A DNA stretch of 64,000 bases from the NCBI RefSeq assembly GCF_005768555.2, contig NZ_VCHX02000350.1:1-64000 (forward strand). Reading direction: 5' to 3'. Shown here piece by piece: positions 16,618 through 23,548 of this stretch (position 1 is the stretch's first letter; each line of letters opens with the position of its first letter). The notes beneath the pieces are model-generated. The model was not told where the DNA came from. It made no database searches and worked only from the letters and a program-made list of their open reading frames with translations. Both the position numbers and the translations under genes were made by a program. This DNA comes from Streptomyces sporangiiformans (lineage in GTDB: Bacteria > Actinomycetota > Actinomycetes > Streptomycetales > Streptomycetaceae).

Positions 16618-16947
16618 TCAACTCCCGTTCGCCTGGGGCAGCAGGGTGCCCAACGGTCCCAGGTCCAGGTTGAGGTCTTCCATGCGCAGGTCGTAGCGGG
16701 TGCAGAGTTCTTCCATGCGGTCGTGGAGGAGCATCAGCGTCAGGCCGATGCGTTCCTCCTGATCCTCCGTGAGGTCCTCCTTGTCGACGCGGTGAAGGGC
16801 CTGGCGTTCCATGAGCTGGCGCAGTAGTTCGACGACGGTCAGGACGAGTTTGATCAGGTCACGCTCGACGGTGTCCGGGTCGGTGGACAGACGGTGGGCG
16901 GCGCGACTGTCCGGCCGTGGTGAGGGTGCGGGCTGGGGCGGGGGCAT
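16618..16947 (-). CDS. gvpK: Gas vesicle protein GvpK
   Basis: A 109-residue GvpK. The family pattern is clear: DTVERDLIKLVLTVVELLRQLMERQALHRVD followed by a LTEDQEERIGLTLMLL helix and a final DLNLDLGPLG. GvpK is an accessory protein needed for vesicle assembly in other bacteria. It is the last gene of the cluster, 6 bp after gvpS, with GAGG upstream of its ATG. Confidence 0.93.
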   Translation of the reverse strand: MPPPQPAPSPRPDSRAAHRLSTDPDTVERDLIKLVLTVVELLRQLMERQALHRVDKEDLTEDQEERIGLTLMLLHDRMEELCTRYDLRMEDLNLDLGPLGTLLPQANGS

Positions 16948-16953
16948 GGGGCC

Positions 16954-17199
16954 TCACAGAAGCGGGGCGGGGTGGACTGTGCCGATGATTCCGACGCTGC
17001 CGACAGCGTCCACGGCGTCCACGGCGTCCACGGCGGCGGCAGCGACGGGGGCTATGACGGCGCGGAGGTCGATGCGGACGAGGTCGACGTCGGCGATGGA
17101 CAGGACGAGATCGCCGGTGAGGACGACGCCGCCCTGGAGAAGACGGTCGAGGAGGTCGATGAGGGCGACCGGACGGTCGGCGTGCGGGGTGACGGTCAC
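16954..17199 (-). CDS. gvpS: GvpA-family minor gas vesicle protein (GvpS-like)
   Basis: An 81-residue protein of the GvpA/J/S family. The core is ALIDLLDRLLQGGVVLTGDL-VLSIADVDLVRIDLRAVIAP, matching the helix-strand-strand unit of vesicle wall proteins. Position between gvpL and gvpK makes GvpS the best name. The C-terminal helix is low complexity (AAAAVDAVDAVDAVGSVG), produced by 9-bp repeats of ACGGCGTCC near 17006-17035, which suggests expansion by slippage. Its ATG overlaps the gvpL stop by 4 nt. Confidence 0.85.
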   Translation of the reverse strand: MTVTPHADRPVALIDLLDRLLQGGVVLTGDLVLSIADVDLVRIDLRAVIAPVAAAAVDAVDAVDAVGSVGIIGTVHPAPLL

Positions 17200-18077
17200 C
17201 GGGCCGGCTCCGCGGGGAGGGCGAAGGAGTACGGGGCCCAGGGGCCCGTCACTTCCACGTGGACGCCGGGCAGGCCCTCGGCGGCCGCCAGGACGCCGGT
17301 GCGGAACTCGTCGACGCGGTCGGCGGGGACGAGGTAGGTGTCGTTGCTGACGTTGGTGCCGGGAGCCCGCCCGGCGAGGTCACCGCGCTGGGGGCGGTGG
17401 GCGACGTGGTCGACGGCGAGGCGGCCGGCCGTCTCGGTGAGGCGGGCGGCGGCCCGGCCGGCCGCCTGCCAGGCGTCCTCTGCGGTGCGGCGCATCCGGC
17501 GCCGTCCCGCGAGGTAGGCACGGCCGGGGTTCAGGTCCGCGGCCGGGACTGCGGCCGGGTCCGGGTCGGGGCGGGGATCGGGTGACGCGGCGTCCGGGGC
17601 GGCGTAGACCTTGACGCCGAGCTCCACATGGCCCGTCAGACGGTCGAGCAGGGGCAGGAAGTCGTCGCGGCGGGCGTCGAGCGTCTGCCGGACTCGGTCG
17701 TCGTCGAGATAGACGGTGGCCAGGCGCAGCGGCAGGACGGTGGCGCCGAGCCCGGCGAGGGCCGCGACGACGGCGTGATGGGCGCGGGCCGTGGATTCCA
17801 GCCAGCCCAGATCCTCCAGATGGGCTTTGAGGGGACCCTCGTCGAAGTCCGCGGCCGGGACGGGGCCGACGGCCGCGGCCAGCTCCGAGGACTCCAGCAG
17901 GCGTATCGGCTCTCCGGCGACGCCGCGCAGGCCGGCCACCGCCTCGGCCGCCTCCGACGTACGGCGCAGGATCGCATAGGCGTACACGATGTCCGTGCCG
18001 GTCGAGCCGGTCCTGCCGGTCGTGTTGACCGCGTCAATTGCATGAGTTGCGTCGGTCGTGTCAGTCGTGTCGGTCAC
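17196..18077 (-). CDS. gvpL: Gas vesicle protein GvpL/GvpF family (GvpL)
   Basis: A 293-residue member of the GvpL/F family, accessory proteins in vesicle assembly. The opening VYAYAILRR and the block LEDLGWLESTARAHHAVVAALA-VLPLRLATVY are typical, as is the ending VEVTGPWAPYSFA. The first ~30 residues are a Thr/Asp repeat (TDTTDTTDA) absent from the family core. The GTG at 18077 overlaps the gvpJ stop (GTGA), and the stop overlaps gvpS, so translation is coupled through the cluster. Confidence 0.92.
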   Translation of the reverse strand: MTDTTDTTDATHAIDAVNTTGRTGSTGTDIVYAYAILRRTSEAAEAVAGLRGVAGEPIRLLESSELAAAVGPVPAADFDEGPLKAHLEDLGWLESTARAHHAVVAALAGLGATVLPLRLATVYLDDDRVRQTLDARRDDFLPLLDRLTGHVELGVKVYAAPDAASPDPRPDPDPAAVPAADLNPGRAYLAGRRRMRRTAEDAWQAAGRAAARLTETAGRLAVDHVAHRPQRGDLAGRAPGTNVSNDTYLVPADRVDEFRTGVLAAAEGLPGVHVEVTGPWAPYSFALPAEPAR

Positions 18078-18436
18078 GGGGCCTCGCTCCTGTCGGCAGC
18101 CCGCAGCGCGGCGATCTCCGCGCGCAGGCGTTCGTTCTCCTCGGTGAGAGACCGGTCCGGGCGTTCGGCACGGGAGGAGAGGGAGGGATCGGACTCCCAC
18201 CAGTCGATGCCCATCTCCTTCGCCTTGTCGACGGAGGCGACGACGAGCCGCAGCTTGATGGTGAGCAACTCGATGTCGAGCAGGTTGATCCGGATGTCGC
18301 CCGCGATCACCACACCCTTGTCGAGGACCCGTTCGAGGATGTCGGCGAGGGAGGCGCCCTGCCCGCCGGGCGCCTGGTCGTACGGGGACGGAAAACGGGG
18401 CGCTGCGCCGAGTCCGCCTGCTACCGGTTGTGTCAT
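18074..18436 (-). CDS. gvpJ: GvpA-family gas vesicle protein GvpJ
   Basis: A 120-residue protein with a GvpA-like core (SLADILERVLDKGVVIAGDI-RINLLDIELLTIKLRLVVASVDKAKEMG) and the IDWWESDP ending characteristic of GvpJ. A charged coiled-coil tail (LTEENERLRAEIAALRAAD) follows. GvpJ is a minor wall protein thought to act at vesicle nucleation or the conical ends. It overlaps gvpG by 4 nt upstream and gvpL by 4 nt downstream. Confidence 0.9.
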   Translation of the reverse strand: MTQPVAGGLGAAPRFPSPYDQAPGGQGASLADILERVLDKGVVIAGDIRINLLDIELLTIKLRLVVASVDKAKEMGIDWWESDPSLSSRAERPDRSLTEENERLRAEIAALRAADRSEAP

Positions 18437-18684
18437 GGTCGGGGGGCTCGTCTCCGCGTGGTGATTTCGTCGAGTCGGTCCAGCAGTTCGTCCTCGCGGC
18501 GGTCGTACTCGTCCTCGTCGATACGTCCGTCCAGCAGGGCGCGTTCCAGTTCGACGAGGGCCTGCCTGACCGGCGCCGGGTCGTAGTACTCCGCTTCGGC
18601 GGCGTTCAGTACTTGCTCGGCGGCCCAGAGGGTGGTGCGCAGGGGCGCGAGCGGGAAGGTGAGGATGCCGGTCAGCAGGCCCAT
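18433..18684 (-). CDS. gvpG: Gas vesicle protein GvpG
   Basis: An 83-residue GvpG: MGLLTGILTFPLAPLRTTLWAAEQV at the start, then a charged helical region (VELERALLDGRIDEDEYDRREDELLDRLDEI). It is an accessory assembly factor. It starts 3 bp after the gvpF stop and overlaps gvpJ by 4 nt. Confidence 0.93.
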   Translation of the reverse strand: MGLLTGILTFPLAPLRTTLWAAEQVLNAAEAEYYDPAPVRQALVELERALLDGRIDEDEYDRREDELLDRLDEITTRRRAPRP

Positions 18685-18687
18685 GGG

Positions 18688-19515
18688 TCAGGCGGCGAAG
18701 CTGTATGGGGGCAGGGGCCCGCGCAGCCGGAATTCGTACCCCTCGCCGTAGTCGCGCGCCAGCCGCTCTCCCGCTTCGGTGAACTCGTGGGCGCGGGAGC
18801 GTGAGACGAGGAACGAGACGTTGAGGAAGTCGTCCTTCGCCGGGGCCGCCTGGACCCGGGCCCGGGCCAGACCGGACAGCTGCTGGACGACCTGCTCGGC
18901 CAGCAGCCGCTGCCGGGCGTCGACCTGCCGGGCCACCAGCTCGCCGAGGGCGACACGGTCCTCGTAGGTGCCGCTGCCGCCACGGGTGCGCTCGTTGAGG
19001 CGGCGGGCCTCGTCGGACTCGGTGAGCACCTCGCGCAGCAGGTCTTCCTGAGAGCGTGCGGCCTTGAGGTTGAACTCGGTGGTGCCGTGCAGTTCGACGA
19101 GCTTGCGGGAGAACTCCTCGCCCTTCTCCTCCAGGGCCCTTTCGACGGCCGCGTCGTCAGGAGCGAGCAGACCGAACCGCATGGGGAGGACCGCCCCGTC
19201 GGCCATCAGCCGTTCCTGCAGCTCCTGGTGGGCGGCGAGGTCACGGCGTTTGGGGCGAAGGTCCGGGGGAGCGGGGCTGACGACGGCGGCGAGACCGCCG
19301 TGGACCACCGTGCTCAGGGAGCCGCCCGCGTCGCCGCCGACGGTCCGCAGGCCGTCGAGCCGCAGGGGGTGGTCGGAGCCGGTGACGGCGTAGACGTACC
19401 GGGGCGCTTGAGGTGCCGGATCCGGTACTGGCTCCGGTGCCGGCTCCTGTGTCGTCCCCGGTGCCTGCCCCGGGGTCGTCTCCGCCGCGGAGTCGCTCGT
19501 CGGAGCGCTGCTCAC
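18688..19515 (-). CDS. gvpF: Gas vesicle protein GvpF (GvpL/F family)
   Basis: A 275-residue GvpL/F-family protein following gvpA directly. After a Pro/Glu-rich N-terminal tail (about 38 residues) comes YVYAVTGSDHPL, the conserved ELQERLMADGAVLPMRFG block and the ending GYEFRLRGPLPPYSFA. GvpF contacts GvpA during vesicle assembly in other systems. The GTG at 19515 is preceded by AAGGAGGAG and overlaps the gvpA stop (GTGA), so expression is coupled to the structural protein. Confidence 0.92.
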   Translation of the reverse strand: MSSAPTSDSAAETTPGQAPGTTQEPAPEPVPDPAPQAPRYVYAVTGSDHPLRLDGLRTVGGDAGGSLSTVVHGGLAAVVSPAPPDLRPKRRDLAAHQELQERLMADGAVLPMRFGLLAPDDAAVERALEEKGEEFSRKLVELHGTTEFNLKAARSQEDLLREVLTESDEARRLNERTRGGSGTYEDRVALGELVARQVDARQRLLAEQVVQQLSGLARARVQAAPAKDDFLNVSFLVSRSRAHEFTEAGERLARDYGEGYEFRLRGPLPPYSFAA

Positions 19516-19895
19516 CGCTCCTCCTTGTCGTCGCGGTCGAAGACATCGCTGATCGCGTCGATGGCGCCGCTGATCGCGCCGCCGGTCTTGCCCCGGGCGC
19601 CGCTCTCGACCATGTCGCCGACGAGGTCGGTGAGCCTGGCCGGTGCCTTGCGGCCCGACTCCAGGTCGAGGCGGTTGCAGGCCTCGGCGAAGCGGAGATA
19701 CGTGTCCACGCTGGCGATGACGATCCGTATGTCGATCTTGAGGATCTCGATACCGACCAGCGAGACACGAACGAACACGTCGATGACGAGCCCGCGGTCC
19801 AGGATGAGTTCGAGGATGTCGTAGAGGCCGGCGGTCCCCGAACCGCTGGAGGTGGCGGCGGGTTGTACCCCGCCTGTCTGCGTCATGACGGTCAC
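19512..19895 (-). CDS. gvpA: Gas vesicle structural protein GvpA
   Basis: A 127-residue GvpA, the wall protein. The core GLYDILELILDRGLVIDVFV-RVSLVGIEILKIDIRIVIASVDTYLRFAEACNRL is nearly the universal GvpA sequence. As in other Streptomyces GvpA proteins, a long tail follows (about 55 residues, charged), longer than in cyanobacteria. The GTG at 19895 gives MTVMTQTGG, in line with Streptomyces homologues; an ATG two codons further in is possible. A 22-bp palindrome and a TTGACA hexamer lie upstream. Confidence 0.93.
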   Translation of the reverse strand: MTVMTQTGGVQPAATSSGSGTAGLYDILELILDRGLVIDVFVRVSLVGIEILKIDIRIVIASVDTYLRFAEACNRLDLESGRKAPARLTDLVGDMVESGARGKTGGAISGAIDAISDVFDRDDKEER

Positions 19896-19971
19896 GTTTT
19901 CGGTTCCCTTCGCTGTGCTCCGTTCTCGGCGTGACACCAGGCGGCCCGATTGCCCCGGCATACACGTCGGT

Positions 19972-19993
19972 ACGGCACCCGGCCGGGTGCCGT
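19972..19993. promoter_or_regulatory. 22-bp perfect palindrome between gvpO and gvpA
   Basis: ACGGCACCCGG (19972-19982) is followed immediately by its exact reverse complement (19983-19993). It sits 76 bp before the gvpA start. A TTGACA hexamer (minus strand, 20069 to 20064) overlaps the gvpO stop and could be the -35 of a separate gvpA promoter. The palindrome may be an operator, or a hairpin separating gvpO from gvpA expression. Confidence 0.55.
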
Positions 19994-20065
19994 GCCACTT
20001 GTACGTACGGGGGCGGCGCCTGAGGTGTTCACGGCGAAGACCGAAAACAGCGCCTTACTGAACTG

Positions 20066-20413
20066 TCAACGCCCACGGTCGAGTTGGCCGCGCGCATAGC
20101 GGCGCGCCCGCTCGTAGCCGAGGAGTTGGCCCTGGGCGTCCAGGCTGACCCGGTAGGTCGCCATGACGGTCATGGTGTCGGGGACCCGTTCCAGCTCCAC
20201 CACCTCCACATCGGCCGTCCAGCCGTCCGGCGCCGGCCGGAGCGCGGAGACGGACTCCGGGGCGGTGCCGAGCAGTTCGCCGAGCTGGGACGCCGCGCCA
20301 CGCATGGCCTGGGGCGCGGTCACGCGGCCGGAAGGGCTCGCCGAATTACCTGCTGTGCGGGGGGTGTTGGAGCCGTCCGGAGTGTCCGGGGCATCCTGGT
20401 CGGTGCTTGTCAT
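20066..20413 (-). CDS. gvpO: Gas vesicle protein GvpO
   Basis: A 115-residue GvpO. A disordered N-terminal third (Asp/Thr/Ser/Pro-rich) precedes the family domain: GELLGTAPESVSALRPAPDGWTADVEVVELERVPDTMTVMATYRV-GYERARRYARGQ. In haloarchaea GvpO is required for vesicle formation. It is the first gene of the cluster; 170 bp separate it from gvpA. The order O-A-F-G-J-L-S-K matches Streptomyces clusters as I recall them, except that gvpY and gvpZ are not present. Confidence 0.9.
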   Translation of the reverse strand: MTSTDQDAPDTPDGSNTPRTAGNSASPSGRVTAPQAMRGAASQLGELLGTAPESVSALRPAPDGWTADVEVVELERVPDTMTVMATYRVSLDAQGQLLGYERARRYARGQLDRGR

Positions 20414-20506
20414 GCTCCTACCGTGCCAAGTCCGCCGCCCGTGTGGGGAGCGGATTGGCCAAAGATCCTGAGCGCAGGGCCATTTCCTTCTGAACCGAAC
20501 CTCTTG

Positions 20507-20791
20507 TTACCGGTGCCGGTGCCCACGCGCGTCGAGGCCGATGACGGGGGTCCACTCCCGCACGCCTGCCACCCGGACGCCCGAAGTGCCGTAGTACGGA
20601 TCGGCGTCCATGATCGCGTCCAGTCGCGGGCGGTCCACATCGAAGATCAGCACGGCGCCACTGTCGTCCGCCCACGGCCCCGCGGCCACGAGGTGGCCGT
20701 CAGCCTGCAGACGCGCCAGCCGCTGACGGTGGGCGGGGCGTGCGGCGAGGCGTTCCGGAGAGCTGGTGAAGGCGAGTTCGAGGATCAGCAT
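20507..20791 (-). CDS. YCII-related domain protein
   Basis: A 94-residue YciI-like protein: MLILELAFTSSPERLAARPAHRQRLARLQADGHLVAAGPWADDSGAVLIFDVD, with the conserved His in the first helix and the Asp in the ADDSG turn. YCII proteins have a ferredoxin-like fold and probable small-molecule lyase or ligand-binding roles; no reaction can be assigned. The ATG at 20791 begins at the family's N-terminus. It is divergent from the Crp/Fnr-type regulator with 23 bp between starts. Confidence 0.85.
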   Translation of the reverse strand: MLILELAFTSSPERLAARPAHRQRLARLQADGHLVAAGPWADDSGAVLIFDVDRPRLDAIMDADPYYGTSGVRVAGVREWTPVIGLDARGHRHR

Positions 20792-20814
20792 GCGGCTGAC
20801 GGTACTGTCGCGGG

Positions 20815-21510
20815 GTGACCAGGTCTGTATCGCCCGATACACCCCCACGGTGGCGCTCGTTGAGCGGGATACCGTTGCTGGCTTCGCTCCCTGACACCTC
20901 CCTGCGCCACCTGTGGGCAGTCTCCTCACCTCGTACGGTCCCGGCCGGGCAGGTGCTGCGCAACGTGGGCGATCCCGCGGCTCACCTCATCCTGCTGCTG
21001 CGTGGTCGAGTGGCCGCCGGCACGGTGACAGGAACGGGGCGCGGCTTGCGTTTCGGGGAATGGGCGGCGCCCTGCGCGCTGGACAAGATCGCCGTGATCG
21101 ACGGCGGCGGACACACCGCCACCCTCACCGCGCTCACTCCGTGCGGGGTACGGACCCTGCCGCGCGACCACTTCCTGGCTCTGGTCGACGACGTGTCATC
21201 GGTACGGGCCCACGTGCTGCGGGTGCTCGCCGGGCACGCTCGTCGACAGCAGGAGAGGCTGACGGCGACAGCGACGCTGCCGGCCGAAGCGCGACTGGCG
21301 GCCTGGCTGCTGGACCGCGCCGCGGACACGCGAAGCCGCCGAGTGCCCCTGCCCGGCAGCCAGCAAGCTCTCGCCGATCTGCTCGGGGTCACGCGAGTAA
21401 CCGTGAACCGTGCCCTGGCCCGGCTGCGTCGCGATGTCCTGATCGAGGTCGAGCGCGGCACCGTCGTCATCCTCGCCCCGGAACTGCTGGAACTGCGCGC
21501 ACACGGCTGA
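20815..21510 (+). CDS. Crp/Fnr-family transcriptional regulator
   Basis: A 231-residue regulator. The cyclic-nucleotide-binding-like barrel spans about residues 18-130 (IPLLASLPDTSLRHLWAVSSPRTVPAGQVLRNVGDPAAHLILLLRGRV). The C-terminal HTH is LPGSQQALADLLGVTRVTVNRALARLRRD. No full cAMP phosphate-binding cassette (RAAT type) or Fnr cysteine cluster is seen, so the signal is unknown. It starts with GTG at 20815 and is divergent from the YCII gene. The next gene, on the other strand, abuts its stop. Confidence 0.88.
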   Translation: MTRSVSPDTPPRWRSLSGIPLLASLPDTSLRHLWAVSSPRTVPAGQVLRNVGDPAAHLILLLRGRVAAGTVTGTGRGLRFGEWAAPCALDKIAVIDGGGHTATLTALTPCGVRTLPRDHFLALVDDVSSVRAHVLRVLAGHARRQQERLTATATLPAEARLAAWLLDRAADTRSRRVPLPGSQQALADLLGVTRVTVNRALARLRRDVLIEVERGTVVILAPELLELRAHG

Positions 21511-21948
21511 TCAGGAGGCGTCCACTCCGTACAGGGTGCGCCCGCCGGCAAGTTGTCGCCCCGTGAGTATCTCGGGTTCGATGCGTACGAAGATCCCGTC
21601 GTGCGTGGCCGCCCAGGGGCGGGGGCCGGTCCGCGTCAGCCGGGCGTGTTCGGCGGGGTCGGTCACCACGGTTGCCCTGCCCGTGACGATGACACTCCAG
21701 CCCGACCGATCGACGGCGTCGAACTCGTCCACCTCGAAGGCCACCACGGCACCGTCGATCGCGCGGACGAGGTCCGACGCCGCCGACGTGCACAGCAGCA
21801 CGGAAGAGTCCGTGTCCAGCGAGAAGTTGACCGGGAGCACCGTGGGCAGCGCCTGCCGGGTGTACACGACACGGCCGACCGGCACCTTCGTCAGAAGGCG
21901 CAGGCACTCCTGTCGATCGAGCGGGCGAAAGCCGTCGTTCTCCTGCAT
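21511..21948 (-). CDS. Pyridoxamine 5'-phosphate oxidase-like flavin-binding protein
   Basis: A 145-residue split-barrel protein (LDRQECLRLLTKVPVGRVVYTRQALPTVLPVNF, then VAFEVDEFDAVDRSGWSVIVTGRA) typical of Streptomyces PPOX-like proteins that bind FMN or F420. The substrate is not predictable. Starts at 21948 or further upstream lack a clear ribosome-binding site; 21948 was chosen because the fold begins there. The stop lies directly beside that of the convergent regulator. Confidence 0.85.
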   Translation of the reverse strand: MQENDGFRPLDRQECLRLLTKVPVGRVVYTRQALPTVLPVNFSLDTDSSVLLCTSAASDLVRAIDGAVVAFEVDEFDAVDRSGWSVIVTGRATVVTDPAEHARLTRTGPRPWAATHDGIFVRIEPEILTGRQLAGGRTLYGVDAS

Positions 21949-22054
21949 ACGGCCAGCGTCCGGCAGGCTGTGCCCGGCGGCCAAGGGCCGAAAGACCCTC
22001 ATCGGGGCCGCTCGGTCCACCCCGGGCCGCGGGCGGCCGCCGCCGAGAAGCCGG

Positions 22055-23284
22055 TCAGAGACGGATGACGACCAAGGCGGTGTCGTCCGTGTCGCCGCTG
22101 GCGGGGAGCAGGTCGCCCAGCAGGGTGTCGGCCAGGGACTCCGGGTCGTCCTGCCGATGGCGGGTCAGGGTGCCGGCCAGGCGGGCCAGGCCGGTGTCGA
22201 TGTCCTCGTCGCGGCGCTCGATCAGGCCGTCGGTGTACAGGACCAGGGTGGCGCCCTCGGTGAAGGACACCTGGGCCTGAGGGCGGGGGATGTGCTTTGG
22301 GCGGGCGCCCAGCGGTGGGTCGGTGGCCTGGTTGAGGAAGACCACGGTGCCGTCGGCGTGCAGCAGGGCGGGCGGAGGGTGGCCGGCACTGCTGTAGGTG
22401 ATGGTGTGGCGGTCCCAGTCGATGAAGGACTTCACCACGGTGGTCGACTCGGCGCCCTCCACCGAGCGGGCGTACAGGCCGAGGACATCCAGGGCCTGGG
22501 CCGGGCCCTCGGCGACGCGGGCCGCCGCGCTGAGTGCGCTGCGCAGCTGTCCCATGACGCATGCGGCCGAGAGGCCGTGTCCGACGACGTCGCCGACGGC
22601 GACCGCGATGCGGTCGCCGGGCAGGTCGATCATGTCGTACCAGTCGCCGCACACGTTCAGGGAGCCGGCGGCGGGCCGGTAGCGTACGGCCGCTCCGTTG
22701 TGTCCGATGTCCGGGTTCGCGACAGGCAGCATGGCCGCCTGCAGGGCAAGGGCGACCTCACGGTCGCGGGCGTGCGCCTGCCGCAGACTTTCGTTGAGCT
22801 CCTGCAGTTCACGGGCGCGGGTGTAGAGCTCGGCTTCCAGCACGCGGGCCTGGCTGCTCCCTGGCCTGCCCCGGGCACGGAGGAGTTCGGTGACCTCCTC
22901 CACCCGGTGCAAGATCAGCACCACGCGCCCGTCGGGGCCGAGAACGGGTGCGTTGACCGGGCTCCAGTAGCGTTCGACCCACTGGTTCTGCCGCTCGGGA
23001 TCCTGGACGTCGTAGCGCTGCAGCGCCATGGTGTCGCGCTCGCCGGTGGCCACCACGCGCAGCATCGACGCCCGGACGTCGCTCATGCCGGCCGCGGCGG
23101 GGTCGTTCGGGTTCTCGGGGAAGACGTCGAAGATGTAGCGGCCCAGCAGCTGCGCGCGGGTGCGGCCGGCCAGGCGCAGGAAGTCCTCGTTGGCATCGGC
23201 GTACACCAGGTCGGGAGTCAGCAGCGCCACCATGCCCGGCAGGGCCCGGAAGACCGCCTTGTAGTCGATCTGCGGTTCCCTCAT
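22055..23284 (-). CDS. PAS domain-PP2C (SpoIIE/RsbU-type) serine phosphatase
   Basis: A 409-residue phosphatase of the kind that dephosphorylates anti-anti-sigma factors. The N-terminal PAS domain spans about residues 1-130 (FRALPGMVALLTPDLVYADANEDFLRLAGR). A coiled-coil linker (ARVLEAELYTRARELQELNESLRQAHARD) follows, then the PP2C domain with metal-site motifs VCGDWYD, GDVVGHG, SAGHPP and YTDGLIER. The start at 23284 is GTG or ATG-like by position and fits the PAS domain. No anti-sigma partner lies next to it. A second such phosphatase is at 36709-38823. Confidence 0.9.
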   Translation of the reverse strand: MREPQIDYKAVFRALPGMVALLTPDLVYADANEDFLRLAGRTRAQLLGRYIFDVFPENPNDPAAAGMSDVRASMLRVVATGERDTMALQRYDVQDPERQNQWVERYWSPVNAPVLGPDGRVVLILHRVEEVTELLRARGRPGSSQARVLEAELYTRARELQELNESLRQAHARDREVALALQAAMLPVANPDIGHNGAAVRYRPAAGSLNVCGDWYDMIDLPGDRIAVAVGDVVGHGLSAACVMGQLRSALSAAARVAEGPAQALDVLGLYARSVEGAESTTVVKSFIDWDRHTITYSSAGHPPPALLHADGTVVFLNQATDPPLGARPKHIPRPQAQVSFTEGATLVLYTDGLIERRDEDIDTGLARLAGTLTRHRQDDPESLADTLLGDLLPASGDTDDTALVVIRL

Positions 23285-23446
23285 GTGCTGCCTGCCTCGG
23301 CGCCGACCGTCATCGGGTGTGGTTCCACGATACGAGGGATCGCGCCATGGGGCCGGGGCAGTGCTCCGCCGACCGGGCGGTCGGCCGGGCGGCCGGTTCG
23401 GGGACGACCCGCGCTTCTGGGAATGGTCCCGTGCCCGGAACCGGCG

Positions 23447-23478
23447 CGGCTCCCCGCCGTGGGGGAGGCGGGGAGCCG
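23447..23478 (-). terminator. Strong hairpin downstream of the amino-acid permease
   Basis: CGGCTCCCCGCC (23447-23458) and GGCGGGGAGCCG (23467-23478) form a perfect 12-bp stem with an 8-nt loop. It is about 70 bp beyond the permease stop (23549, minus strand), where its transcript would end. The rest of the 264-bp gap 23285-23548 shows only G-rich direct repeats (GGCCTGTCGGGG twice). Confidence 0.75.
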
Positions 23479-23548
23479 GGGCCGTGGGGGGTGGCCTGTC
23501 GGGGCCCGTTGGGGCCTGTCGGGGAGGTCGTGCGGGAGTGCGCGGTGG

